Assembly: GCA_963815135.1 (NCBI GenBank)
Contig: CAWFFO010000008.1
Span: forward strand, 124,001-188,000
Reading direction: 5' to 3'
Length of the DNA: 64,000 nt
Source: CAIWTU01 sp963815135
Lineage (GTDB): Bacteria > Desulfobacterota > Desulfuromonadia > Geobacterales > Geobacteraceae
The notes beneath the pieces were generated by a model that was given only the letters and a program-made list of their open reading frames with translations, was not told where the DNA came from and searched no databases. The translations under genes were made by a program, and so were the position numbers. Of the stretch, positions 38,245 to 47,671 are shown one piece after another; within the stretch, counting starts at the first letter, position 1; every line of letters begins with the position of its first letter.

Positions 38245-39392
38245 GTTGCTAGTTCGTTGTTTAACTATCTTTCCTGAGAATTGAGAGATCTTTATCTGAC
38301 TAATTTCGATTTGATACTTTGATGGCTATAACTGAATATCGAAGATAGGCTGCCGTTACAGCTGTATAAATGCAAAAGTAGTACAGCTGCAATTGAATAG
38401 GCGACGGAAGTGAAGTGAAATGTTGCGAGCACATGAAGTGCAAAATGCTAGAAGAAACTCTGATAGTGTTGCAAAAATGCTGTAATAATGATGGTGCCTA
38501 GTACTCTCAGAGATCATTGCTCCTCCTTATGATACTTATGATTGTAAATAAACTATTATCTATATATCAACATGACACAAATACATAAACATTATACAAT
38601 ACATATAATAATGACACAAGTAATTTTAACATTGACTAAATATAAATAAGGAATGACAAAACATAACAAATAAATACATGCTCGCTACTTATGTAACTAG
38701 ATAACTGCATATTGCTAACAAACTATTAAAGATCTTGTAAATAAACAAATTACTATTAACTATTGAAGTGTAATAGTCCAATTACGTAGACATAAATAAC
38801 AATGCGGTATGAAGAATACTTTATAAGTCTCAGGCCTTATAGCAATGACTTCGAATTATCTCTCGATAAGATCAATACAGTCGATGATTATGCCATTGAA
38901 CCGCTTTTTGAAAAGTTACAAGAGGAATTCGTCATGAACTCTCTCAGGTTTTTGGAATATTCGTAAGGACTGACTCAAGGTAATAAGAAGAAAGCCGTGT
39001 CCACGGTATTAAACGCAGTTTATTATATACTTGTTTTTTGTCCAAACAGCCTTTTTTACGGGTTTTTCAAGCTCCAGTACTGTAATAGTACGCAGTACTA
39101 TATGTACTTGCTTTTTGTCCAGTATCTGAAAAGCTACAGGTGTCATCGAAAAATGTTTCACTATCGGCAAACAACCTTGCCTTGTAACCATTTATAAAAC
39201 TGTTGTTATTACATCTTGTTACTAACTTGTTAGTGGTTTAAAGATCTTGAAGGAGGGCAGGAAATGTAAGCAGGTCAGGCGAAATACTGTTCTGCCTGTT
39301 AATCAGACTCACAATAACATCGATTGCTGTCCTTTTCGTCGGGGTCGGCTTAGTGTGCTTCATTGGATAGTGTACAGTAAGGAGAAGTCTAT
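38245..39392. other. AT-rich stretch without clear genes
   Basis: About 1.1 kb, very AT-rich between 38520 and 38800 with many TAAATAA and ATACATAT runs. One 54-codon ORF at 38802-38966 (starting MRYEEYFISLRPYSNDFELS) has plausible amino acid composition but no clear ribosome site; it may be a gene remnant. Hairpins near 39270-39300 are short. No RNA gene or origin can be supported. Confidence 0.45.
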
Positions 39393-39681
39393 ATGATACG
39401 CGTGATAGCAGTTGAAAACAGAAGCCCGTGGGCGATGGTGGAGGAAGACGGAAAGTATTTCACAGTTTCCGTTTACCCCGAAGGCGAACCACAACCGCCC
39501 GCTGACCAAGAGCGGATATTCGCAGTACTGGGGAACAATCCGGAAATAGTTATACAAGTGGTCACTGTCGGGGTATTTTGAATTCCACGAGGGTGAGCCA
39601 GTCAGTGACAACGTGCATGACCGAGTAAAGAAGATTATGGCAACATGCAGGCGGGCACCAGAAGAGCCGACAGGCAACTAA
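39393..39681 (+). CDS. Small conserved-looking protein (frameshifted)
   Basis: Starts MIRVIAVENRSPWAMVEEDG with GGAG 8 bases upstream. The open frame stops at 39581, but reading one base later from the GGGG run near 39571 gives a natural continuation (YFEFHEGEPVSDNVHDRVKK) to a stop at 39681. Repaired length is about 95 residues. No family is recognised. Confidence 0.5.
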
Positions 39682-39709
39682 ACGAACCGTTCCACAACTA
39701 TTCTTCTTA

Positions 39710-39779
39710 CGAGGTCAGGCAGGGGCGCGGGGGGGCGAAAGCACCCGTATTAATGCTGGCCAGCAAGACAAATATTCCC
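39710..39779. repeat. 70-bp repeat, left copy (matches 59545-59609)
   Basis: Starts CGAGGTCAGG, contains a G-rich hairpin around GCGAAAGC, then ATTAAT, CAAGACAAATATT and CCC. The right copy at 59545-59609 has the same order with small differences. Together they flank 39.8-59.5 kb and may mark the ends of an older unit within the island. Confidence 0.65.
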
Positions 39780-39951
39780 TTGTCACAATAAAATATCGTT
39801 TCCCCCAAATAAAACGACACCACCTGTCATATATCCAGTGCATACTGGCAGCACTTCAGAGATTTTTGTGCTCTATCTGCCCATGGGGAGTCAAAATGTT
39901 TCTGATAAATTCTCACGAGACTACTACACAGCTTATCTTTAAGGTATAGAT

Positions 39952-40858
39952 ATGACGACCGGCAACCACGACACCCTCGTTTATCGACTCGCACAGATTC
40001 TGGTCAAGTTGAACCAGGGGGAGAAACTCAATCCTTTGGCGCTGGCCGATGAGTTCGGCGTCAATCTTCGAACCATCCAGCGTGACCTCAACTTGAGGTT
40101 CGCATACCTTCCTTTACAAAAAACTGATGGTCGTTATCACCTCGATCCTGCCTTTCTTGGCAAACTTAGCACCCGCGACATTGAGCGATTCGCCAGTCTG
40201 GCCGGTGTACGGGGCTTGTTCCCGTCTCTTTCTGACGACTTCCTGAGTGACATATTCGATAGCCGTATCCAGTCGGCGCTTCTGGTCAAAGGCCACAACT
40301 ACGAAGATCTCGCTGGCAAGGAAGATGTTTTCCGCGAGTTGGAGCGGGCCATTGTTGCCCGCTGCCATATCTCCTTTGATTACGTAAAGGACGAAGGGAG
40401 CAAATCCTACAATGCTGTCGCACCATTCAAGCTGATCAATCACAAGGGGATCTGGTATCTCGTTGCGCGCGACGGCGACAAGCTCAAGACCTTCTCCTTT
40501 GCCAAGATCGAACGGTTGAGCCAGCTTGATACCCGCTTTGCCCACGATCCGGAGATCGACAAGATGCTGAAAGAGGAAGACGGCATCTGGCTGGGCGAGG
40601 AGAAGAAGGAGATCGTCTTCAAGATTGCCCGCGAGATTGCCGGTTACTTCAAGCGCCGCAAGTTGATTGCCAATCAGGTCATCGAAAAGGAACTGGAAGA
40701 CGGTGGCCTCATCGTCTCGGCCAAGGTTGGTCACGCTGAACCAGGTGTTGCCCATCGTTCGTTACTGGATTCCCCATATCCGCATCATCAGTCCTGAGGG
40801 GTTGCAGGCGGAGATGGAGAAAGATTTACGGAGTTATTTGGAGCGTGCTGGTAGTTAA
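39952..40858 (+). CDS. WYL-domain transcriptional regulator (frameshifted near 3' end)
   Basis: About 300 residues when repaired. N-terminal DeoR-type HTH (LALADEFGVNLRTIQRDLN, residues 25-45). The WYL domain includes APFKLINHKGIWYLVARDGD (about 160-180) and a C-terminal WCX-like part. One base is lost or gained near 40738 (VGHA), after which the frame RYWIPHIRIISPEGLQAEME continues to the stop at 40858, so 39952-40797 is only the first frame. WYL regulators bind ssDNA or nucleotides and often control defence genes. It heads the membrane-protein group downstream. Confidence 0.82.
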
Positions 40859-40894
40859 TGTTGGACAAGAAACTTTTAAAGGAGGCGAAATATT

Positions 40895-41170
40895 ATGAAA
40901 CTCATAGGGCTGTTGATAGCGATCATCATCGCCACCTGGGTATTTTTTGATGCCAAGTCAAGAGGGAAAAGCCATGGTGTGGCCTTTGGCTGGTTTTTAG
41001 GGACACTTTTTTTATTAGTTATCTTTCTACCGCTCTGGTTTATTTTTAGACCAAAAAGAGTCCTGGAAATATCAACTGTAGAGAAACCAAAACACTGTGA
41101 TCATTGTGGGAAGCAATATGAAGGAACACCGTTTTTTTGTACTAATTGTGGGAAAGCACTGAGGGAATGA
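40895..41170 (+). CDS. Small membrane protein with zinc ribbon
   Basis: 91 residues. Two transmembrane helices (residues 2-18 and 29-50) are followed by a cytoplasmic zinc ribbon (CDHCG...CTNCG). AAAGGAGG precedes the ATG. It is the first of two zinc-ribbon proteins after the WYL regulator and may be a small sensor or adaptor at the membrane. Confidence 0.7.
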   Translation: MKLIGLLIAIIIATWVFFDAKSRGKSHGVAFGWFLGTLFLLVIFLPLWFIFRPKRVLEISTVEKPKHCDHCGKQYEGTPFFCTNCGKALRE

Positions 41171-41240
41171 GATTGGTGAAATAAGTAAGGAATCATATAT
41201 TAATAGGTGTATTTTACTAAACAACAAAAGGAGTTTCAAA

Positions 41241-42176
41241 ATGTCTATGATAAATTGTAGTAAATGTGGCAAGGATATTCCAAGTCCAGCATTTTTTTGC
41301 AGTAACTGTGGAGCGCCACTCTCAATATCAAACGCAAGTCCAGATGTAACACAAACCCAAACCAGGGAGGATATCGGCGATTTGAATGGGGACGGAAAAA
41401 TTGATTTTGAGGACTTTAAAATTGCACTATCCAGATCGAAAAAATATGCCACTGATAAAGTCAACGAGGTAGTAACGTTAGCCCAAAAAAAAATGCAGTC
41501 TGCCAAGGCAAAAGATGCTGCTGCAGTGGAAGAACTGGCCAAAACTTTTGAGAATGAGGTGCCAACTGAAAAAACAGTATCACAAACCAATCGAGAAAAA
41601 TTTCAATCTGCGCTGACAAGTACAATTGATGTCAAGTTTTCAGAAATTATGGTTCCTAAGAAGGAATCTGAAGCGTATCTTTCGTATATTGATGCGCAGA
41701 TAATGACCGCAAAAGTACGTGGAATTTTTAAAAGTTTGCTGACCGTTATCCCACCACAAGTGGAAGCGGCCTGCCTGTTGAGTGAGACGATCCTTGCACC
41801 ATCAGCAAAAGATAAAGAGAACAAAATAAAGGCGGCCATTGGTATCGCTGGTGGGACAGCAGGCATTGGTATCGTTATAGGTGCTATCGGTTCAGCTCTC
41901 GGGTGGGGGGCAAGTATCATCGCTTCCGTTGCTACCGTGATAGTTGGAAGTTCAGTTGCCGGGCCAATCGGTTGGGGTGTTGCAGGTCTTTCACTCGCAG
42001 CCATTGCTGGATATTTTGCTTCAACCAGTAACCATCAAACCGACACAGAACGATTTTTACGAGTTTTGAAAAGCTCTACTGTGCGAGCTGTTGATGCTAT
42101 CTGGCCACAATACGAAACCGAGCTTTCCCATGCCGTAGATCAAGCCGCTTCAACAGTTGCTGACTGTGCCAAGTAG
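41241..42176 (+). CDS. Zinc-ribbon membrane protein with EF-hand-like motif
   Basis: 311 residues. N-terminal zinc ribbon (CSKCG...CSNCG, residues 6-27), then DLNGDGKIDFEDFKIALSRS (about 48-67), an EF-hand or dockerin-like calcium loop. A helical middle follows, then a long Gly/Ala hydrophobic region (about 195-255) that could form two membrane helices or a pore. AAAGGAG lies upstream. The mix of calcium loop, zinc ribbon and glycine-rich hydrophobic segment is unusual. Confidence 0.65.
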   Translation: MSMINCSKCGKDIPSPAFFCSNCGAPLSISNASPDVTQTQTREDIGDLNGDGKIDFEDFKIALSRSKKYATDKVNEVVTLAQKKMQSAKAKDAAAVEELAKTFENEVPTEKTVSQTNREKFQSALTSTIDVKFSEIMVPKKESEAYLSYIDAQIMTAKVRGIFKSLLTVIPPQVEAACLLSETILAPSAKDKENKIKAAIGIAGGTAGIGIVIGAIGSALGWGASIIASVATVIVGSSVAGPIGWGVAGLSLAAIAGYFASTSNHQTDTERFLRVLKSSTVRAVDAIWPQYETELSHAVDQAASTVADCAK

Positions 42177-42214
42177 TCATCCCCCATAAACTATAACTCT
42201 AAGGACTGGACAAA

Positions 42215-43360
42215 ATGGATACAACAGAATCTCTCCTGATGGGCGGAACAGCCATCATTGTTCCGGGTCAAATGGCATATATGAAGTTGCCTGCCGATTT
42301 TATACGGAATTACGTCGATAGTAAGTTCCCTATGCTGGCACACTGCCCAGATGCCGATTTCATTAAGGGGTATGGACATCGATGGATGGGTGGACATGAT
42401 TTGTTGATAGATGTGCCGAGAACTTTGATGAATGGCGGGCCGCTCGATGCCATAAAGCATGCTGGTCATATTATCCTGACAGACTTCCCGACCAAGGCTG
42501 GCATTCCTATTCCCGGACTATCTGGTAATGGTCTTGGGCGTTGGCTCGTTGAAGCAGGTATTCCGAAAGGATGGCTGAATATCCACTGGGCAGATGGGTG
42601 TTTTGGGCTTCTCGCAATTCCTGAGGGATCATTGGATCTCATACAGGCATTCCAGGGTTCTCTCATAATGAATGCCGAGACTTTCTTTGATACCTTTGTT
42701 GAAGGAGGTGTTGAGCTAGCGGTTGCTTTAAATACAGCAAGTTTACCAATTGCGTTTAGTGCGATAGAAAATATCCTTGCAGGTGTATTTTCCGTTTATC
42801 ATACGGTTTCGGTCTACGTTGATCCTTTGGATTTTTTCGGTAGCGCAGGCACATCCGCGCTCATAGGATTTGGTTTGGCCTATGGACTTGCAGATGGATC
42901 ACTCAGCGAGGCATCAATTAATGGATTGCGTGGTGGGGCGGTCGGTTCGTTTTTGACGTTGTCACCCGCATTCGGCTATGGCGTGCTCGCCGGGTTTGTC
43001 TCTTTCAAGTTGGGTAGGTCGCTTGCCAAAAAACACAATTTATCCATGAGGGGTCTGCTGAATGTTGATGCGAATGCATTTAATCAATTGATCAATGAAA
43101 TGTGCCTAGGGAATATTCATCTGGCAGAGTTTATAGATCGTGCAGAGACCCGCATCATATTGGTGGACAATGCTTCTACGCTCTCAACACAACCTTTCGT
43201 TTTCGAAGATATCTCTCAGATACTGCCGGACAGCGAGCATTCTTTAGACTCAAATGAAAGCACACTTCCTGAAAAAATTGATCAGTTAATGACAAATATG
43301 AACACGATTTCTGACGATAACCAAATACTTACGGACTGGTACAGTAAGGTGCTAAGTTAG
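42215..43360 (+). CDS. Uncharacterised protein with hydrophobic centre
   Basis: 381 residues. The N half is soluble-looking (FIKGYGHRWMGGHDLLIDVP, GLSGNGLGRWLVEAGIPKGW). The middle (about 150-280) has several glycine-rich hydrophobic stretches that could insert in a membrane, and the C-terminal 100 residues are polar. It starts 38 bases after the zinc-ribbon gene. No family recognised; a pore-forming role is possible but not shown. Confidence 0.55.
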   Translation: MDTTESLLMGGTAIIVPGQMAYMKLPADFIRNYVDSKFPMLAHCPDADFIKGYGHRWMGGHDLLIDVPRTLMNGGPLDAIKHAGHIILTDFPTKAGIPIPGLSGNGLGRWLVEAGIPKGWLNIHWADGCFGLLAIPEGSLDLIQAFQGSLIMNAETFFDTFVEGGVELAVALNTASLPIAFSAIENILAGVFSVYHTVSVYVDPLDFFGSAGTSALIGFGLAYGLADGSLSEASINGLRGGAVGSFLTLSPAFGYGVLAGFVSFKLGRSLAKKHNLSMRGLLNVDANAFNQLINEMCLGNIHLAEFIDRAETRIILVDNASTLSTQPFVFEDISQILPDSEHSLDSNESTLPEKIDQLMTNMNTISDDNQILTDWYSKVLS

Positions 43361-43476
43361 AGGGGAAATGGACGAAGATATTTGTTTAAAAAGCCGAACA
43401 ATATCCAACAAGAAATAGGAACCCTCCCGAAAAGCTGATAGGTCATTCCCAATACAGTTGGGCAGGGGAGGCTGAT

Positions 43477-43593
43477 ATGGGAGGCGCCATTCAAGGATTC
43501 TTGATATTTTTCAGTGTAACTGGTGGTACTAGTGCTTTAGTTTTTATTCTCCTCTGGTTTTTTTCGACGCTCCCCAAAGAAGATTCAGGCTAA
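43477..43593 (+). CDS. Very small membrane protein
   Basis: 38 residues, mostly one hydrophobic helix (IQGFLIFFSVTGGTSALVFI onward to LLWFF). GGGGAG lies 6 bases before the ATG. Its position in the membrane-protein group and good ribosome site support it. Confidence 0.5.
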   Translation: MGGAIQGFLIFFSVTGGTSALVFILLWFFSTLPKEDSG

Positions 43594-43612
43594 TTGTGTA
43601 TCGTACGATGTT

Positions 43613-44086
43613 ATGGAACGATCAAGCAAACGAATTGCTTTGCGCAATCCATCACCGTTCTGCTGGCTGATGGCTCTAACGTATGTGGGTTTATTTTACT
43701 TGAGCTTACCTGTCCTGATCTGGCGTTACGGCATATACCGGGCATTAGGTTTGATCATTATCCCAATCGGCATTAGTTTCGGCATTTCCCAGTTTCTCGC
43801 AATTACATTTGGATTGGATGCAATGGTTATCGGTTTTTTTATGATAATTATTATTCGTGCCATTGGAGGGTTGTATGTTGTGGCTAATGACTTGAAATGT
43901 CGTGAAAATGCCCTTGTGTTTCGTGGCTGGAGCCACCTCGGTTCATGTCAAGCAACTTCAAGAAAACATGCCAAAAATTATTTCCAGGATGCACTGAAAA
44001 TATCTGACACTGGAGAGAAAAAGTGTCGGAGTGGGTGGACTTCTGTTTTGACAGGCTTAATAGCTCGCTTACCCTATCGCAACTGA
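43613..44086 (+). CDS. Small membrane protein, about three helices
   Basis: 157 residues. Hydrophobic segments at about 18-36, 42-62 and 68-90, then a polar tail with Cys and basic residues. The start lies 19 bases after the previous small gene. It looks like the last member of the WYL-headed membrane group. No family recognised. Confidence 0.5.
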   Translation: MERSSKRIALRNPSPFCWLMALTYVGLFYLSLPVLIWRYGIYRALGLIIIPIGISFGISQFLAITFGLDAMVIGFFMIIIIRAIGGLYVVANDLKCRENALVFRGWSHLGSCQATSRKHAKNYFQDALKISDTGEKKCRSGWTSVLTGLIARLPYRN

Positions 44087-44801
44087 GACCAGACCGATAC
44101 ACCCTGGACAAACCTTGTAATACGTCAACATTCTTTAAATGCAGATCATTAATCGGTCAGTGCTGACTACCGAAACACAACATCGCATTAAAGCTGTGTT
44201 TAACGCAGAGTAGTATTTACGTGCCCCTCCCTTCCTCCCTTGTCTGCGATATAGTTGTTCAAGGCGAAAGCCCTTCAGTATGGAGTTAGCAAATAATTGT
44301 GGCCTATTAAGTCATCATGATAATGGTTAACAAGAAGCCACCATACCGCATGTGCGGCCCGCTCCCTTTGTTACTCAGTCTATTTTTTTCTCCTTCAGCT
44401 TTCCGCAGAACAGCCGAACACGTTCCGCCCACCAATAAGGAACAGGATATTTGTCACAGAAATCGAGGTAATAGCGCAGTCAATTCTTGTATTCGGCAAT
44501 CCTGTCCGACGGCACCTTTCTATTATCGAGGTGATCAGCATGCCTATCGAAAACGACGTTTGGAAGTATCAGCATGGAAATCCCCTTTGACTAATTTCAT
44601 GAACGGAAGTATATTCTGCCAGGTCTTGAGACACCAAAAAAGCACGAAATTGTATGTTAATCGTAAACCGCTCAACAGCCAATTCGGCATATTAGGCTTA
44701 TGTAATATGCTTTGATTAACAAATAGCTGCGTCAACATTTGAATTGGTGAGAATAGAATTTGTGAAAAAAGGGTAGATGGGCAGGGGATCATCATTTAGT
44801 G
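44087..44801. other. Gap before cassette array
   Basis: About 700 bases with no credible gene. An ORF at 44317-44715 has poor composition and no start signal. GATTAAC at 44714-44720 and GTTGGAA at 44802-44808 could be the end boxes of a degenerate first attC site (95 bp), which would start the cassette array. Confidence 0.4.
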
Positions 44802-44816
44802 GTTGGAAAAGAAACT

Positions 44817-45341
44817 ATGAATGAAACGGACTGGCTACAGGGAGTTTTGGGCGATCTTCCGCATGAACCGGATCGCTCACTTGCGATTGTTGGTGTTGCA
44901 TACCTTGACGACCTGCTAGAAAGTGGTCTTAGAGAGCGGCTGCGTGATGCTAAGATTATGCTTCAAAGGCATTTAGACACTTTTGCTGCAAAGACACAAA
45001 TCGCTAAAGCTATTGGTTTTATCGATGATGATGAGTTCCATGATCTTGAGCTGTGCAGGCGCATCAGAAACGAATTTGCTCATATCCCTAACCAAATATC
45101 TTTCATAACTCCCAAAATTGCTGATAGATGCCAAGAATTAAAGTATGGGGAAATGGTTCCTGAACTTGTCGCTGCACTTGGTTTTAATGACACGCCCCGG
45201 CAACGGTTTATTTGGACCGTGCAGACACTTGCCTTTAGCCTGTATGGCAGATGGCAGACTGCTGAACTGTTCCAAGAGCCTGAACCATCATGCATTCCAG
45301 GCGGGCCACCGCTTGAAGACAAATCTGGTGATGAGTCATAG
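44817..45341 (+). CDS. MltR/HEPN-like cassette protein
   Basis: 174 residues from the ATG at 44817; a GTG at 44799 would lie outside the cassette. DRSLAIVGVAYLDDLLESGL, then FAAKTQIAKAIGFIDDDEFH and LCRRIRNEFAH match the mannitol-repressor-like (MltR/DUF4145-type) helical fold. RNEFAH fits the HEPN R-x4-H motif. It is the only gene of the first cassette. Confidence 0.7.
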   Translation: MNETDWLQGVLGDLPHEPDRSLAIVGVAYLDDLLESGLRERLRDAKIMLQRHLDTFAAKTQIAKAIGFIDDDEFHDLELCRRIRNEFAHIPNQISFITPKIADRCQELKYGEMVPELVAALGFNDTPRQRFIWTVQTLAFSLYGRWQTAELFQEPEPSCIPGGPPLEDKSGDES

Positions 45342-45360
45342 GCAGTTAGCGCAGAGAAAT

Positions 45361-45410
45361 TTTCAACCAAGCGCAACAGGGGTGAACCCGCTGTGCTCTC
45401 AGCGTTGGCA
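45361..45410 (+). repeat. attC-like site a
   Basis: Left box TTTCAAC (45361-45367), right box GTTGGCA (45404-45410). Inner arms AGC-G-CA-A-CAG and CTGTGCT pair with two unpaired bases, as in attC hairpins. The right box is the exact complement of the left box of site b, so it opens the graspetide cassette. Confidence 0.6.
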
Positions 45411-45437
45411 ACCAAATCAAAAAAGGAGAAAAAGACG

Positions 45438-45875
45438 ATGAAACCGCCAATACTGAATTATGCAGTTCCTCAGCGTAAGGATGAAGGGGTTAGCTACTTT
45501 TATGACGAAACCCTAAACATGAACGTCGTGGCAACCGAAAATGGTAGGGCAAAATTCATAGATTTCGCAGGCTGTAGCATTGAATTTGCAACAAAAACGG
45601 ATGTGGTCAGAGAACGTGATGATGTTGGTGAACGCGAGATTGCCGGCTTGGAATTGGCTACAAAAACAGAAGTTAATAGGGAACGTGATGATGACGCCCT
45701 TGAATTTACCACTAAAACGGCGATTCAGCGAGAAGGGGATGATGATAAGGGCTATCACCTAGCGGAGTACATGACTAAAACCTTTGTAGAGAGAGAAAAA
45801 GATGAGGATGGCTTCCGCAATATGCTGGAATTTCTCACGAAAACAAAAATAGAACGAGAAAGTGACGACGCATGA
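45438..45875 (+). CDS. Graspetide (ATP-grasp RiPP) precursor with five core repeats
   Basis: 145 residues; AAGGAG lies 9 bases before the ATG. The leader is about residues 1-45. The rest contains five repeats of T-K-T-x-[VI]-x-R-E-x-D-[DE], with TKT at residues 52-54, 75-77, 92-94, 113-115 and 134-136, spaced 17-23 apart. Thr hydroxyls and nearby Asp/Glu (possibly Lys) are the groups that ATP-grasp enzymes of microviridin/plesiocin type join as esters or amides. The stop overlaps the ATG of an ATP-grasp gene (ATGA). The core does not match motifs I know well (TxKxPSD of microviridin, TTxxxxEE of plesiocin). Product is inferred; multi-core like plesiocin. Confidence 0.8.
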   Translation: MKPPILNYAVPQRKDEGVSYFYDETLNMNVVATENGRAKFIDFAGCSIEFATKTDVVRERDDVGEREIAGLELATKTEVNRERDDDALEFTTKTAIQREGDDDKGYHLAEYMTKTFVEREKDEDGFRNMLEFLTKTKIERESDDA

Positions 45876-46837
45876 TTCTGTTAATCACAAGCAAAGAAGA
45901 TGTAACAACCGACCTAGTAGTCGATAAGTTGAACTCTTCGGGCGCTGAGTATTATAGATTTAACACCGAAGATCTTGGCAATAACGTCAGCATGTCGTTT
46001 GAACCTCAATTTAAGAGGTTGATTCTTTTCGATGAAGGCAAGGTCACACCGATCGATTTGTCCACCGTAAGAAGTGTGTATTACAGGCGTCCAAAGATTC
46101 CAAGCCCTCCAGCTGACCTCGTACCAGGTGAACAGCAATTTGTCGTCAATGAAACGGCGAGCACCCTTGAGGGCATCTACAAGTATCTAGATGACAAGTT
46201 TTGGGTCAGCAAGGTCTTTGCGATCAGGCAAGCTGAAAACAAGATGTATCAACAGCTGATAGCAGGTCGCTTTGGCCTAGTTACACCGAGAAGTACTGTA
46301 ACCAACAATCGCGACAGAGCCATCGAGTTTCTTAGGGCATACGGGGAATGCATATTAAAGCCAATCAAGACGGGGTTCGTAAGCGATGACGTCAATCCCA
46401 AAGTCATATTTACCACACTGATAACAAATGACGATATATCTGCGTTGGAGCGTGTCAGAGAATGCCCTACTTATCTACAAGAACACATCATCAAAATCGC
46501 AGATGTGCGGGTAACCGTTGTGGGTTCATCAGTTTTTTCTGCAAAAATACACTCTCAAGCAACAGAAGATACACGAATTGACTGGCGTAAAGGTGAGAAT
46601 ATTAACTTGAAATATGAGGCGATCGAGCTAGGCCCAGAGCTAAATGACGCATGTATTAAGCTGACTAGGTACCTCGGTCTTCAGTTCGGAGCATTAGATT
46701 TTATTTTGGACAAAAAAGGAAACTACATTTTCCTTGAGATAAACCCAAATGGCCAGTGGGGCTGGATTCAATACAGACTGAACTATGATATCTCAGGTAC
46801 CATCTCAAATCTGCTAATCAACCAGGCACAATCATGA
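45872..46837 (+). CDS. ATP-grasp ligase, MvdC/MvdD-type graspetide synthetase
   Basis: 321 residues. N-terminal pre-ATP-grasp domain with YYRRP (about residues 70-74; MvdD enzymes have a similar WxRR phrase). KMYQQLIAGRFGLVTPRS, ILKPIKTG and YLQEHIIKIADVRVTVVG are ATP-binding strands. FGALDFILDKKGNYIFLEIN followed by PNGQWGW carries the metal-binding Glu and Asn. It probably activates Asp/Glu of the precursor as acyl phosphates for ester or amide ring closure. It overlaps both neighbours by 4 bases, so the three genes are coupled. Confidence 0.88.
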   Translation: MILLITSKEDVTTDLVVDKLNSSGAEYYRFNTEDLGNNVSMSFEPQFKRLILFDEGKVTPIDLSTVRSVYYRRPKIPSPPADLVPGEQQFVVNETASTLEGIYKYLDDKFWVSKVFAIRQAENKMYQQLIAGRFGLVTPRSTVTNNRDRAIEFLRAYGECILKPIKTGFVSDDVNPKVIFTTLITNDDISALERVRECPTYLQEHIIKIADVRVTVVGSSVFSAKIHSQATEDTRIDWRKGENINLKYEAIELGPELNDACIKLTRYLGLQFGALDFILDKKGNYIFLEINPNGQWGWIQYRLNYDISGTISNLLINQAQS

Positions 46838-47568
46838 CTCTTAAAGACGAACTCAAAAATTTTAGGGAATTTTTTTGGCCCTTGCTAGAGCCGCTTGAAG
46901 AGAGACAACCGTCAACCGTCTCTCTTGAAGATGTGAAACTTTCATGCGAAGACCTCGACAAGTGTTACGACCTTGCAATGAAATATTACGAAGATGAGGC
47001 CGACAGAAAGAGAAGCGTCGAATCTAAATCTACAATTTTCATCAGTGCAATAGGATTTACTACTGCAATACTTTTATCAGTAACAAAAGACCTAGTTCTT
47101 GGTGTTAATAAAGAACTCGCATCTGTTGTGTATCTACTTTTGATATTGCTAGTGTGCATTGTGATCTACATGGCACGCGCGGTATGGTTCGCGATAAAGG
47201 CACTGGAGCGGCAAGGCTACCACAGCTTGAGCTACAAGGACATAATTAACATAAATAACAGTGGGGAGTATCGCAATCAATTAATTGTGAAGGTGATTAA
47301 CTTTACCATCAAAAATCAAGACGTTGTTAACCTGAAAGTCGATTACATGGTAATGGCCCATGAATACTTCAAACGTGCAATTATAGCGATAGTACTCTAT
47401 TCATTGTGCCTCGCAACTACGTACCCATTAATAAAGTATTTAAATTGTGACGTCAATGCTGACAGAATGATAAAAGTTCTGAGCAGTACAAATACTGGAA
47501 CATGGCTTCTCTTAGGTTGTCTGGTCGTGATTTGCTTAGACTGTTACATCCAAATGAGACGTAAATGA
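46834..47568 (+). CDS. Four-helix membrane protein of the graspetide operon
   Basis: 244 residues with hydrophobic segments at about 68-90, 98-118, 180-203 and 222-240. The region YYEDEADRKRSVESKSTIF before the first helix resembles SLATT-type 2-TM effector or anchor proteins, a weak match. It is not an ABC transporter or peptidase, so its role could be immunity, anchoring or export of the modified peptide. Its ATG overlaps the ligase stop. Confidence 0.65.
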   Translation: MTLKDELKNFREFFWPLLEPLEERQPSTVSLEDVKLSCEDLDKCYDLAMKYYEDEADRKRSVESKSTIFISAIGFTTAILLSVTKDLVLGVNKELASVVYLLLILLVCIVIYMARAVWFAIKALERQGYHSLSYKDIININNSGEYRNQLIVKVINFTIKNQDVVNLKVDYMVMAHEYFKRAIIAIVLYSLCLATTYPLIKYLNCDVNADRMIKVLSSTNTGTWLLLGCLVVICLDCYIQMRRK

Positions 47569-47590
47569 TATACCCTTCAATAGCTGAGTT

Positions 47591-47654
47591 TGCCAACAAT
47601 CGGCGGCAGTCGGTCTCGGCTTCGCTCCGCCGCTGCACCTCACTACCGTTGAAC
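47591..47654 (+). repeat. attC-like site b
   Basis: 64 bp. Left box TGCCAAC (47591-47597), right box GTTGAAC (47648-47654), inner arms CGGCGGCAG and CCGCCGCTG. It aligns without gaps over its whole length to site f (53703-53766), which lies between different genes. Its left box is the perfect complement of the right box of site a. Confidence 0.78.
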
Positions 47655-47671
47655 AAATCAGGAGTGACTTA

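Noticed and set aside
44317..44715. Protein gene of 132 residues
   Set aside because: No ribosome site, mixed low-quality composition, and Cys/Pro-rich sequence typical of a non-coding frame.
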